NCBI GenBank assembly: GCA_002373045.1
Contig: DFHU01000020.1
Location: 1-33,512 of the forward strand
DNA: 33,512 nucleotides
Reading direction: 5' to 3'
Origin: Pseudoselenomonas ruminantium
GTDB lineage: Bacteria > Bacillota > Negativicutes > Selenomonadales > Selenomonadaceae
The notes under the pieces were generated by a model. The model was not told the origin of the DNA. It was given only the letters and a program-made list of their open reading frames with translations, and searched no databases. Each line of letters starts with the position of its first letter. The stretch's first letter is position 1. Both the position numbers and the translations under genes were made by a program. Shown here in pieces: positions 14,703-23,659 of the stretch.

Positions 14703-16316
14703 ATGGCAGAGAACAAAGACTTACTTAATGTGCTGTGGAGCGGAGCGGACGAGCTGCGAGGCAAGATGGATGCAAATGAGTATAAAACTTACCTGTTAGG
14801 GCTGGTATTCTATAAATACCTGTCGGACAAGTATTTGGTAACGGCTTATGACCTCTTAGCTGGTGAGCAGCCGGAAAGCCTTGAGGAAGCCCAGCAAGCC
14901 TATGAAACAGCTCTTGCGAAGATGAAGGCCGCAAACCCTGCTAAAGCACAGGGCTACTTAGATTCGATCAAAAATACCCTCCACTATACCCTTGAACCTG
15001 GTATGACCTTCGTGAGCATGATGAGGGACATCAACAATAACGCCTTCAGCCGTGAGAAAATGCAAGAGGCCTTTAACAAGATTCAGGCAGCTGATGCGCT
15101 GTTTAATAACCTCTTTTCTGACGTAGACCTCTACTCAAACCGCCTGGGCACCGGCGACCAGAAGCAGAGTGATACCATAGCCAACGTAATCAAAGTATTG
15201 AATGATGCCGACCTTATCCATTCGGAGGGGGATGTACTGGGCAATGCCTACGAATACCTTATTGGTCAGTTCGCCTCCGAAACCGGCAAAAAGGCCGGGG
15301 AATTCTATACTCCCCACGGCCCGGCACAGATTCTTTGCCGCATTGCCATGATGGGGCAGGAGGACAAGAAAGGTTTGCAGGTATATGACCCCTGCATGGG
15401 TTCCGGCTCCCTGCTCCTCAGCTGCCTCCATTATTCCCAGCACCCAAAGTTCATCAAGTTCTACGGGCAGGAGCTGATGTCTTCAACTTATAACCTTGCG
15501 CGTATGAATATGTTCCTGCATGGCATAGATCCGGACAATCAGGTTCTTAGAAACGGCGATACGTTGGATGCAGACTGGCCTACCGACCAAGTGACAGAGT
15601 TTGATGTAGTCACCATGAATCCCCCCTACTCTGCCAAGTGGTCTGCTGCCGAGGGCTTCAAACAGGACGAACGCTTCATGGACTATGGCGGCAAGCTGCC
15701 GCCGAAATCCAAGGCGGACTATGCTTTCCTCCTGCATGGTTTTTATCATCTGGAACCGACTGGTACAATGGCCATTGTCCTGCCGCATGGTGTTTTGTTC
15801 CGCGGGGCAGGTGAGGGGACAATCCGTCAGATACTCTTGGAAAACGGCTCGATATACGCCGTCATTGGTCTTCCTGCCAATATGTTCTATAATACATCTA
15901 TCCCGACCTGCATTATTGTCCTCAAAAAGCACAGAGAAGGCCGTGATGTGCTCTTTATTGATGCTTCTAAGCTCTTTGTGAAGGAAAAGAAGCAGAATGT
16001 AATGACCGAGGAACATATAGGTAAGGTGCTGGAGCTGTACAAGAACCGCCAGACCGTAGAAAGAATAGCAACCCTTGCCAGCTTCGAGGACATCAAAGCC
16101 AACGACTTCAACCTCAATATTCCCCGTTATGTGGACACCAGCGAGCCGGAGCCGGAGATTGACCTTAATGCGTTGTCTGATAGCATCAAGGCCAACAATG
16201 ACAGCATCAAACAGAGCAAGGAAGAACTTCTCGCTATGATGAACAATCTTACCTTCAATAAGCCTGAAACGGAGCAGGCTGTGGCAAAATTCATCAAGGT
16301 TATGCAGGAGGTCTGA
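14703..16316 (+). CDS. hsdM: type I restriction-modification system, methyltransferase subunit HsdM
   Basis: This 537-residue N6-adenine DNA methyltransferase subunit acts in an M2S complex and in the full R2M2S enzyme. The N-terminal HsdM domain (about 7-150) is followed by the hallmark GEFYTP (199-204), AdoMet-binding motif I as DPCMGSGSL (229-237) and catalytic motif IV NPPY (306-309). The C-terminal 60 residues form helices that contact HsdS. The gene has a GAGGAGG ribosome site and is followed one base later by the DUF1016 gene. Length and motifs are normal, so it should be active. Confidence 0.96.
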   Translation: MAENKDLLNVLWSGADELRGKMDANEYKTYLLGLVFYKYLSDKYLVTAYDLLAGEQPESLEEAQQAYETALAKMKAANPAKAQGYLDSIKNTLHYTLEPGMTFVSMMRDINNNAFSREKMQEAFNKIQAADALFNNLFSDVDLYSNRLGTGDQKQSDTIANVIKVLNDADLIHSEGDVLGNAYEYLIGQFASETGKKAGEFYTPHGPAQILCRIAMMGQEDKKGLQVYDPCMGSGSLLLSCLHYSQHPKFIKFYGQELMSSTYNLARMNMFLHGIDPDNQVLRNGDTLDADWPTDQVTEFDVVTMNPPYSAKWSAAEGFKQDERFMDYGGKLPPKSKADYAFLLHGFYHLEPTGTMAIVLPHGVLFRGAGEGTIRQILLENGSIYAVIGLPANMFYNTSIPTCIIVLKKHREGRDVLFIDASKLFVKEKKQNVMTEEHIGKVLELYKNRQTVERIATLASFEDIKANDFNLNIPRYVDTSEPEPEIDLNALSDSIKANNDSIKQSKEELLAMMNNLTFNKPETEQAVAKFIKVMQEV

Positions 16317-16317
16317 C

Positions 16318-17373
16318 ATGGGCAAGGTGACTTTGGAAAATCAGGAAAACTTCCTATCTGATGCTGTAGCCATTGTAGAAAAGGGCAGACAAACTGCTTA
16401 TGCGTCAGTTAATCAGGCAATGGTAGCGACCTACTGGCAACTGGGAAGACATATAGTGGAGAACGAGCAAGGTGGTGCTGAACGGGCAGAGTATGGGAAA
16501 AAAATGATAACCAGCTTGGCGCACACACTGACGGGAATATATGGAAAAAGCTACAATGCGCGTAATTTGTATTATTTTTGTCAGTTTTATCAACTTTTCC
16601 CCAGAGAAGAAATTTTGAACGCGCGAGTTCAAAATCTGACATGGACACATTTTCGTCATTTACTCAGGGTTGACAATAAGAAAGCTCGAAATTGGTATAT
16701 GAATGAAGCGGCGCAAGAACAATGGAGCGTAAGAACCCTTGACCGCAATATCAGTTCTCAATATTATGAACGACTGTTGTTATCACAGCGCAAGGAACCT
16801 GTCATACAGGAAATGCAGGAGAAAACCGCCAATCTTCAGCAGGATAAAATGGAATTCATCAAGAATCCTGTGGTGGCAGAGTTTTTGGGGCTGACACCAA
16901 ATGCAGATTTTACCGAAAGCGAACTGGAAGGGGCTATAATAATGCACCTGTCCAAGTTTTTGATGGAGCTGGGCAAGGGTTACGCCTTTGTAGCAAGACA
17001 GCAGCATATCAGAACGGATGCTGGCAATGATTATTTTATTGACCTCGTGTTCTACAATTACATCTTGAAATGTTTTGTTCTCATTGACCTCAAGACTACG
17101 AAGATTTCTTATCAAGACGTAGGGCAAATGGATATGTATTTGCAAATATATGACAATGAGCGCAAACAGCCGGATGATAACCCTACGATAGGGATTATTC
17201 TCTGCTCGGAAACAGATGGAGATGTGGCCAGATATTCGACAATGGCAAAAAATGACCAACTCTATGCCGCTAAATACAAATTGTGCTTGCCTACGCAGGA
17301 AGAACTAAAGAGGGAAATCGAACGGCAAAAAGAGATTTTTCGGTTGGAAAAAGGCGGTAGCGGTGATGTGTGA
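16318..17373 (+). CDS. DUF1016 / PDDEXK-family nuclease (YhcG-like) within the hsd operon
   Basis: This is a 351-residue protein. The N-terminal DUF1016 domain (about 10-155) contains ATYWQLGRHIVENEQ, YGKKMITSLA and LTWTHFRHLLRV. A C-terminal PDDEXK-like nuclease fold (about 180-320) carries candidate metal and catalytic residues: Glu 202 or 204 (TESELE), Asp 242 (FIDLVFYN), and Asp 257 with Lys 259 (LIDLKTTK), then the conserved GQMDMYL. Most relatives have E-x-K where this has D-L-K. The gene sits one base after hsdM and overlaps hsdS, so it is translated as part of the restriction operon. Such genes often occur in type I loci, but their role is not established. It reads as more AT-rich than hsdM and hsdR. 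Confidence 0.88.
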   Translation: MGKVTLENQENFLSDAVAIVEKGRQTAYASVNQAMVATYWQLGRHIVENEQGGAERAEYGKKMITSLAHTLTGIYGKSYNARNLYYFCQFYQLFPREEILNARVQNLTWTHFRHLLRVDNKKARNWYMNEAAQEQWSVRTLDRNISSQYYERLLLSQRKEPVIQEMQEKTANLQQDKMEFIKNPVVAEFLGLTPNADFTESELEGAIIMHLSKFLMELGKGYAFVARQQHIRTDAGNDYFIDLVFYNYILKCFVLIDLKTTKISYQDVGQMDMYLQIYDNERKQPDDNPTIGIILCSETDGDVARYSTMAKNDQLYAAKYKLCLPTQEELKREIERQKEIFRLEKGGSGDV

Positions 17374-18619
17374 AATGAAAGAACCTGTTATTCGATTCAA
17401 AGGGTATACTGATGAGTGGGAACAGCGGAAGTTGGGAGAGGTCGGCAATGCAAAGTCTGGCATTGGCTTCCCGGATGCAGAACAAGGCGGTGTAGAAGGT
17501 ATCCCTTTTTTTAAGGTTTCTGATATGAACTTAGATGGAAATGAAAATGAGCTTATCAGGGCAAATAATTATGTTACACAGGAACAAATAAAAAGGAAAC
17601 GTTGGAACGTGATTGATGATGTGCCCGCAATTTTCTTTGCTAAGGTAGGCGCTGCCGTTATGCTTAACAGAAAACGTCTGGTAAGGATGCCTTTTCTACT
17701 GGATAATAATACTATGGCATATATCTTTGATAGCAATGTGTGGGATAGTGAATTTGGGAAAGCTTTGTTTGAAACAATAGACTTAACCAAGCTAACGCAG
17801 GTAGGAGCATTGCCGTCATATAATGCTTCAGATGTGGAAGATATATCTATAATGATGCCTTCCCATAAAGAGCAAAGTAGAATAGGTGCGTATTTCTCAA
17901 ATCTCGACAACCTTATCACTCTTCACCAGCGTAAGTGTGACGATTTGCAGGAAGTCAAGAAATATATGCTGCAAAAAATGTTCCCTCGAAATGGAGAAAA
18001 AATCCCAGAGATTAGATTCGCAGGATTTACCGACGAATGGGAACAGCGGAAGTTGGGAGATATTACCACGAAGATAGGTAGCGGAAAAACTCCTTGTGGC
18101 GGTAGTGAAGCTTATGTTGATGATGGTATTCCGTTGATTCGTTCACAAAATGTGCATGATGATGTTGTTGACCTGTCCGATGTGGCGTATATTGACGAAG
18201 AAACAAACAAGTCAATGGAAAATTCTCTTGTGGCGTATAATGATGTGTTGTTAAATATTACAGGGGCTTCTATTGGTCGAAGTGCAGTATACAAGGGGTC
18301 AAAACCTGCAAATGTCAATCAGCACGTTTGCATTATAAGACCAACAGAAGATTATTCGTCAGACTTCATACAGATGAATCTTGCTTCAAGCAACGGACAG
18401 AAACAGATTGATTCAAGTCAAGCTGGGGGAGCAAGAGAAGGACTTAACTTCCGGCAGATTGGCAAGATGGAGTTTGCTTTCCCATCTGTGGACGAACAGA
18501 ATAAGATTGGGACATATTTCAGGAATCTTAATAATCTTATCACCCTTCACCAGTGTGAATGTGATGCGCTAAAAGAAGTCAAGAAATTCATGTTGCAAAA
18601 TATGTTCCCGGAGGGCTGA
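17366..18619 (+). CDS. hsdS: type I restriction-modification system, specificity subunit HsdS
   Basis: The protein recognises the two halves of the DNA target and docks two HsdM subunits. It has the classical double structure: TRD1 (about 10-150), a central conserved helix (NLDNLITLHQRKCDDLQEVK), TRD2 (about 220-355) and a distal conserved helix (NLNNLITLHQCECDALKEVK). Each half starts with the same WEQRKLG sequence. The start is uncertain: GTG at 17363, ATG at 17366 or ATG at 17375. I chose 17366, which overlaps the DUF1016 gene by 8 bases and gives 417 residues, normal for HsdS. The two TRDs differ, implying an asymmetric bipartite target. A 23-bp perfect repeat joins the two halves (see findings). 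Confidence 0.94.
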   Translation: MCEMKEPVIRFKGYTDEWEQRKLGEVGNAKSGIGFPDAEQGGVEGIPFFKVSDMNLDGNENELIRANNYVTQEQIKRKRWNVIDDVPAIFFAKVGAAVMLNRKRLVRMPFLLDNNTMAYIFDSNVWDSEFGKALFETIDLTKLTQVGALPSYNASDVEDISIMMPSHKEQSRIGAYFSNLDNLITLHQRKCDDLQEVKKYMLQKMFPRNGEKIPEIRFAGFTDEWEQRKLGDITTKIGSGKTPCGGSEAYVDDGIPLIRSQNVHDDVVDLSDVAYIDEETNKSMENSLVAYNDVLLNITGASIGRSAVYKGSKPANVNQHVCIIRPTEDYSSDFIQMNLASSNGQKQIDSSQAGGAREGLNFRQIGKMEFAFPSVDEQNKIGTYFRNLNNLITLHQCECDALKEVKKFMLQNMFPEG

Positions 18620-18637
18620 AAAGTATAATTCTGAAAA

Positions 18638-18690
18638 CGCTACGCACTGCGTAGCGAATTGAGTTTTAGAATGCGAACACATTGTGTTCG
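18638..18690. repeat. two short perfect palindromes between hsdS and hsdR
   Basis: CGCTACGCA-C-TGCGTAGCG (18638-18656) and CGAACACA-T-TGTGTTCG (18674-18690) are two separate near-perfect palindromes in the 115-base gap before hsdR. The first is flanked by partly complementary arms (TTCTGAAAA and TTTTAGAA). The second is followed by TATTTTG. They could fold in the mRNA and tune hsdR expression, or weakly terminate transcription. Confidence 0.6.
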
Positions 18691-18734
18691 TATTTTGCGC
18701 CGGTCATATTTTTGATTACTTAGAGGATGATTAA

Positions 18735-21686
18735 ATGGCAGAATTAGAATCTGTAATCGAGAAAAAACTCATAGAACAGCTGGTTATGGGCGAATCTCAA
18801 TGGGCATACCGCCCAGACTTGAATAACGAAGAAAAGTTATGGGCAAATTTCCGCTATATCCTGGAGCAGAACAATAAGGACAAGCTCGATGATAAAGGCC
18901 TCACGGATGCGGAATTTGCACAGGTGAAGAATCAGGTGTCCCATGCGTCTTTCTATGATGCCGGCAAGTGGCTGTCCGGGGAGAACGGCAGGGTTTATGT
19001 TCATGTTCAGCGTGGGAATGTCCATCTGCATCTGCTGGTGGTAAATCATGAGCAGATAGCCGGTGGCAAATCGGTTTATGAGGTAATCAACCAGTATCAG
19101 GCTTTCAAGAATTCTGATGAAGATATGAGCCGTGACCGCCGTTTTGATGTGTCCTTGCTGATAAATGGCCTCCCGATGATACATATTGAGCTAAAAAATA
19201 AGGCGCACTCCTACATGGACGGTTTTCGGCAGATTAAGAAATATATCGGTGAGGGCAAATTTCAGGGCATTTTTTCCAACGTGCAGATGTTCGTGGTTAG
19301 CAATAGCGTAGATACACGCTATTTTGCCGCTGCCAGAGATACGGAGCTGAACAGCAAATTCCTCACCGGCTGGCTGGATAAGGAAAATAATCCCGTGGGT
19401 GACTATCTGGAATTTGCCAAGGCTGTACTGAAAATCCCCGAAGCCCATGAAATGGTGTCCAAGTATACGGTACTGGATAATGATAAACAAAGACTGCTTC
19501 TGCTGCGCCCTTATCAGGTTCATGCCATTGAGGAAATGCGTAGAGCCTCTAAAAAAGGCGTATCCGGCTATATCTGGCATACAACAGGCTCCGGCAAGAC
19601 CATGACCTCATACAAGGCTACACGGAATCTATTGATGGATATTCCCAGCATTGACAAGACCATTTTCCTCATAGACCGCAAAGACCTTGACGACCAGACC
19701 AGCATGGCCTTCCAGTCCTATGCAGAGAATGATACCATTGATGTGAAGGACACAGATAATGTGGGCGACCTCTTGAGGAAGCTGGGCAACGGTAACCGGG
19801 AAATGCTTGTTACCACTCGGCAGAAAATGCAGATTGTCATTAAGCGGCTGGAAAATCAGCAGGACACTCCACGGTATAAGAAGATAAGGGGACTGCGGAT
19901 TGCTTTTGTGGTGGATGAGTGCCATCGTGCTGTCAGTCCGGAAACCAAGCGTGATTTGGAAAGATTTTTCCATAATTCCCTTTGGTATGGTTTTACCGGG
20001 ACACCTATCTTTGAAGACAACATGAGGGCAGCCAAGGGGGATTTGCCACGCACCACCAAGCAGCTTTACGGAGAATGTCTCCACAGCTATACCATCAAAG
20101 AAGCTATCCATGATGAGGCCGTACTGGGTTTTATGGTGGAAAATCTGGGGCCGAAGGATGTACCTCCCGAACAGGCCGAAGCTGTTTATAGCTCCATTAG
20201 CCATAAATATGAGGTGCTGAAGACCATCCTCAACAAATCCTATACCAAGTTCGGTATGGCAAATGGCAGAGGCAAGACCTATGAAGCCTTGCTCACGGTC
20301 AGCTCCATAGCCGAGGCGCAAGCCTACTATGACCTCTTAAAGAAGGTTGCCGCAGGCGTTGACGAAAAACTTAAAGTCAGTGAAGATATGCGAAAAGCCC
20401 TGCCTGATTTCCCGAAGTTTGCAATCACCTATTCCCTGTCCGAGAATGAAGATGGCTCTAAGGTCAATCAGGATAAGATGAAGGAGGCGCTCGCCGACTA
20501 TAATGCCATGTTTGGCACACACTATGGCATAGATAATATACAGGCGTACAACGGCAATCTGAATGACCGTCTGGCTCGTAAGGAAAGCCGCTATAAAACC
20601 CGTGACCAGCAGCTTGATCTTGTTATCGTGGTAGACAGACTGCTCACCGGCTTTGATGCGCCTTGTATGTCCACGCTCTTTATTGACCGTCCGCCGCTGT
20701 CTCCCCAGGACCTTATTCAGGCATTCTCACGCACCAATCGCCTGTTTGACAAGAACAAGACCTTTGGGCAGATTGTGACCTTCCAGTCACCCGTGGAGTT
20801 TAAGAAAGCTATTGACGATGCTATCAAGCTGTACTCGCGTGGCGGTGATGGCAATCCTTTGGCTGAAGACTGGGGGGCGGTCTATAAAGACCTCGTAATT
20901 GCCATTAAGGCCATCCATGAAATGGGCAGAACCCCGGACGATATAAAAGCCCTTTCCAGAGAACAGAAAAAGGCCTTTGTAAAACAGTTCCGGGCACTCG
21001 ATAAGTCATTCTCCCATTTGAAGGCTTTTTCCCAGTATGATGATCGCATATTGAACGAGCTGAACTTTTCCGAGGAAGAGTATGAGAACTATGCAGCTGT
21101 ATACAATAATGTCATGGAAGAACTGAAGCCGGATAAGACGGATGATGAACCAGACTCGGAGCCGATTGATGATGGTTATGAGCTGGTGGCCTTTAGCAAA
21201 CTCCGTATCGACTATGATTACATCATGGAGCTTCTGCGTGGCATGGTGGCTGCTATCGAGGAAACCGAAGAAGAATTCCGGAAGAAGCTGGCTGAAGTCC
21301 GTGAGATTATACAGGCATTTGCCGAGGATAATCCCAGGCTTAGCGAATTGCTGCTCAAAATTGTAGACGAAGTTGAGGCAGATAAGACCAGATTTGCCGG
21401 GAAGGATATAGCGGCCATCATCAGTCAGATGCGAGAAGAAGCAGTGGACAGGGAAATAAAGAAATATGCGGACAAGTGGTATATTCCCTTTGATGATGTG
21501 AAGTATGAGGCTTATCATTACAAAGATGGCGAAATGGCCAATGCTAATATGGTCAAGGAAGCCGCAGATTTCACGGCCTATAAAGCGGAAAATCCGGAGG
21601 CTATGAAATTTGAATTCCATGATGATTTAATCGAGGACTTTCACAAGACACTTATGCCGGAAATTAGTCAATTATTGGGAGATTGA
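18735..21686 (+). CDS. hsdR: type I restriction-modification system, restriction subunit HsdR
   Basis: This 983-residue motor and nuclease subunit translocates DNA with ATP and cuts away from the unmethylated target. The N-terminal RecB-like nuclease has Asp 138 (RRFDVSLLI) and Glu 152-x-Lys 154 (HIELKNK). The helicase core has Walker A HTTGSGKT (282-289), DECH (394-397), GFTGTP motif III and QAFSRTNR motif VI. A helical C-terminal region (after about 780) binds the methyltransferase. The start has ribosome site GAGGATG and lies 115 bases after hsdS. All key residues are present, so restriction should be active. Confidence 0.96.
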   Translation: MAELESVIEKKLIEQLVMGESQWAYRPDLNNEEKLWANFRYILEQNNKDKLDDKGLTDAEFAQVKNQVSHASFYDAGKWLSGENGRVYVHVQRGNVHLHLLVVNHEQIAGGKSVYEVINQYQAFKNSDEDMSRDRRFDVSLLINGLPMIHIELKNKAHSYMDGFRQIKKYIGEGKFQGIFSNVQMFVVSNSVDTRYFAAARDTELNSKFLTGWLDKENNPVGDYLEFAKAVLKIPEAHEMVSKYTVLDNDKQRLLLLRPYQVHAIEEMRRASKKGVSGYIWHTTGSGKTMTSYKATRNLLMDIPSIDKTIFLIDRKDLDDQTSMAFQSYAENDTIDVKDTDNVGDLLRKLGNGNREMLVTTRQKMQIVIKRLENQQDTPRYKKIRGLRIAFVVDECHRAVSPETKRDLERFFHNSLWYGFTGTPIFEDNMRAAKGDLPRTTKQLYGECLHSYTIKEAIHDEAVLGFMVENLGPKDVPPEQAEAVYSSISHKYEVLKTILNKSYTKFGMANGRGKTYEALLTVSSIAEAQAYYDLLKKVAAGVDEKLKVSEDMRKALPDFPKFAITYSLSENEDGSKVNQDKMKEALADYNAMFGTHYGIDNIQAYNGNLNDRLARKESRYKTRDQQLDLVIVVDRLLTGFDAPCMSTLFIDRPPLSPQDLIQAFSRTNRLFDKNKTFGQIVTFQSPVEFKKAIDDAIKLYSRGGDGNPLAEDWGAVYKDLVIAIKAIHEMGRTPDDIKALSREQKKAFVKQFRALDKSFSHLKAFSQYDDRILNELNFSEEEYENYAAVYNNVMEELKPDKTDDEPDSEPIDDGYELVAFSKLRIDYDYIMELLRGMVAAIEETEEEFRKKLAEVREIIQAFAEDNPRLSELLLKIVDEVEADKTRFAGKDIAAIISQMREEAVDREIKKYADKWYIPFDDVKYEAYHYKDGEMANANMVKEAADFTAYKAENPEAMKFEFHDDLIEDFHKTLMPEISQLLGD

Positions 21687-21688
21687 AA

Positions 21689-22771
21689 ATGGAAGAACAG
21701 AAACATAAGCGCCGCATTCACTACAGCGGCAAATATCCCCGGCATTTTGCCGAGAAGTATAAGGAACTCAATCCCGAAAAGTACGGGGAGGAAGTGGCGC
21801 ATGTTATCGCCAAGGGCAATACGCCGGCGGGCATGCATATTCCCATTATGGTGGAGGAGATTCTCTCCGTGCTGGCGATTCAGCCCGGTGAGCAGGGCTT
21901 TGACGGCACATTGGGCTATGGCGGCCACACGCTGGCCATGCTCGAAAAGCTTGCGGGGCAGGGTCGGCTGTACAGCGGGGATATTGACCCGATTGAGTCG
22001 AAGAAAACGGAAGCCCGTATTCGGGAAAAGGGATATGGCGAAGAAATCTGGCAGCTGCGGAATATGAATTTCTGTGAAATCGACAAGCTGGCGGCAGAAG
22101 TCGGCGGCTTTGATTTCGTGCTGGCAGATTTGGGCGTATCTTCGATGCAGATTGATAACCCCGAGCGGGGCTTTACGTTCAAGAGTGATGGGCCGCTGGA
22201 TTTGCGGCTGAATCCCGAAGCGGGGATTACGGCGGCGCAGAGACTCGCGGATATTTCCAAGGAGGAGCTCACGGGTATGCTGCAGGAAAATGCGGATGAA
22301 CCTTATGCGGCAGAAATTGCCCGGCAGATTACCCGCCGCCGCTGGCCAATTAAGACCACGCGGGAACTTTATGATGAGGTGGCCAAGGCTTTGGCGAAGG
22401 TAGAATTACCCCCTGAAATGAAGGAGCGGGCAGGCTACAGTACAAAAAAGCAAGCGCTCGCGCGGGAAGAACTCATCAAAAAAAGCAGTGCCCGGGTATT
22501 CCAGGCACTGCGCATCGACATCAATCACGAATATGAAGTTCTCTATGAATTCATGGAAAAGCTGCCGCAGGCGTTAAGACCTGGCGGGCGGGCCGCTATC
22601 CTGACCTTCCATTCCGGTGAGGACAGGATTGTGAAGAAAGCCTTTAAGAATTTCTTCCAGCAGGGCATCTACCGCGAGATTTCGCAGGAAGTTATCCGTC
22701 CGTCCAAGGAGGAATGCTACCGCAACAGTCGGGCACATTCCACGAAACTCAGGTGGGCAATAAAGGCTTAA
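21689..22771 (+). CDS. RsmH-like S-adenosylmethionine methyltransferase (RsmH paralogue)
   Basis: This 360-residue protein is related to RsmH (MraW), which N4-methylates C1402 of 16S rRNA. Family motifs are clear: FDGTLGYGGHTLAML (AdoMet motif I), ADLGVSSMQIDNPERGFTF, DGPLDLRLN, ALRIDINHEYEVL and LTFHSGEDRIVKKAF. It differs from canonical RsmH by a basic N-terminal extension of about 50 residues (RRIHYSGKYPRHFAEKYKEL and NTPAGMHIPI). I recall this extension in a widespread Firmicute paralogue group, whose target is not known to me. The start ATG at 21689 follows GGGAGA by 6 bases; an earlier in-frame TTG at 21683 is less likely. It begins 2 bases after the hsdR stop, so it could be co-transcribed with the restriction genes, although its job looks unrelated. 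The stop overlaps mqnA by 4 bases. Confidence 0.85.
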   Translation: MEEQKHKRRIHYSGKYPRHFAEKYKELNPEKYGEEVAHVIAKGNTPAGMHIPIMVEEILSVLAIQPGEQGFDGTLGYGGHTLAMLEKLAGQGRLYSGDIDPIESKKTEARIREKGYGEEIWQLRNMNFCEIDKLAAEVGGFDFVLADLGVSSMQIDNPERGFTFKSDGPLDLRLNPEAGITAAQRLADISKEELTGMLQENADEPYAAEIARQITRRRWPIKTTRELYDEVAKALAKVELPPEMKERAGYSTKKQALAREELIKKSSARVFQALRIDINHEYEVLYEFMEKLPQALRPGGRAAILTFHSGEDRIVKKAFKNFFQQGIYREISQEVIRPSKEECYRNSRAHSTKLRWAIKA

Positions 22772-23607
22772 TTTCTCCGGACCTTGGCGAAATGCAGTTC
22801 AGGGATATGTTCAATTAAATTCATATTATGGGCTAGAGCATAGAATGTCTCCAGCCCTTTTTTGTATTCCTCGGTTAAATCCCATTTGATGGTGTTGTAG
22901 AGGTAGCTGTCGAGCTGCTCATAGGTGAAGGGCTTGTCCGCCAACACGGAATTGATGATTTTATCCTTTTGCTCCGGATATTTGCGGAAAGCTTTGGTCA
23001 CGCGGTCATAGATCAGCTGCAGCATTTCCGGATTGCTTGCGGCAAAGTCCTTGTTCACCACCCAGAGGGCGTAGACCATTTTCTGCCCCGTGAGTTCCTG
23101 CCATTCCTGCCCTAAATCGTAGTAGTAGAGGCCATCTTCGCGGTGGTGATAGCACCAGAGGGCATCATCACCGATTAAAAGGGAGGCCGTGGCATCGTCG
23201 GGGATGGGCTTATCCGGGCCGACATGGCGCACATAGTAGTTGGGAATGGCACCGTAACTGCGCAGGATGATTTTCAGCAGGCAGTGAGAGGTCGCACTTT
23301 TGGCTGTAAGGATGATTTTGTCATCGGCAAGGCTTTCAATAGGCTTTTTCGAAATCAGCAGAATGCTCTGCACCGGGCCATCCGTGCTGACGCACACATC
23401 GGGAAGAATCACTAAGTTTTCGCTGTGGCGTGCATAGACGATGGACGAAGAATTGCTCATATCCAGACGCCCGTTAATCAGGTCATTATTGAGGACGGCT
23501 GGCACACCGCGGGCGATGGAAAGGCTCTGGGCTGCGCCATGATTATAGCTGTAGGAAAGGGGCAGGACGTTCAAAAAATCAATATGTCCAACGCGGGGAC
23601 AGGTCAT
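22768..23607 (-). CDS. mqnA: menaquinone biosynthesis protein MqnA (chorismate dehydratase)
   Basis: This 279-residue cytoplasmic enzyme of the futalosine pathway converts chorismate to 3-[(1-carboxyvinyl)oxy]benzoate, the first step. The fold is that of a periplasmic-binding protein. Recognisable parts are VGHIDFLNVLPL near the start, the region NGRLDMSNSSSIVYAR, the segment TAKSATSHCLLKIIL, and ASLLIGDDALW followed by YYDLGQEWQELTGQKMVYALW, which is very typical of MqnA. The ribosome site AGGAGG is 8 bases before the ATG. It is convergent with the RsmH-like gene, and their stop codons overlap. No other mqn gene is in the window, so the pathway is presumably completed elsewhere. Confidence 0.88.
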   Translation of the reverse strand: MTCPRVGHIDFLNVLPLSYSYNHGAAQSLSIARGVPAVLNNDLINGRLDMSNSSSIVYARHSENLVILPDVCVSTDGPVQSILLISKKPIESLADDKIILTAKSATSHCLLKIILRSYGAIPNYYVRHVGPDKPIPDDATASLLIGDDALWCYHHREDGLYYYDLGQEWQELTGQKMVYALWVVNKDFAASNPEMLQLIYDRVTKAFRKYPEQKDKIINSVLADKPFTYEQLDSYLYNTIKWDLTEEYKKGLETFYALAHNMNLIEHIPELHFAKVRRN

Positions 23608-23640
23608 AGTTTTTCCTCCTAAGGTAAAGACTTCTTCTAC

Positions 23641-23646
23641 ATTATA
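23641..23646 (-). promoter_or_regulatory. candidate -10 for mqnA
   Basis: On the minus strand this reads TATAAT, about 34 bases before the mqnA start. The matching -35 (TGGAAG at 23669-23664, 17-base spacer) is weak. It lies back to back with the promoter of the MarR operon. Confidence 0.4.
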
Positions 23647-23659
23647 ACGCCGTTTGTGA

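Noticed and set aside
15483..16325. A 280-codon minus-strand frame across hsdM
   Set aside because: It is antisense to a clear hsdM and shows no recognisable domain.
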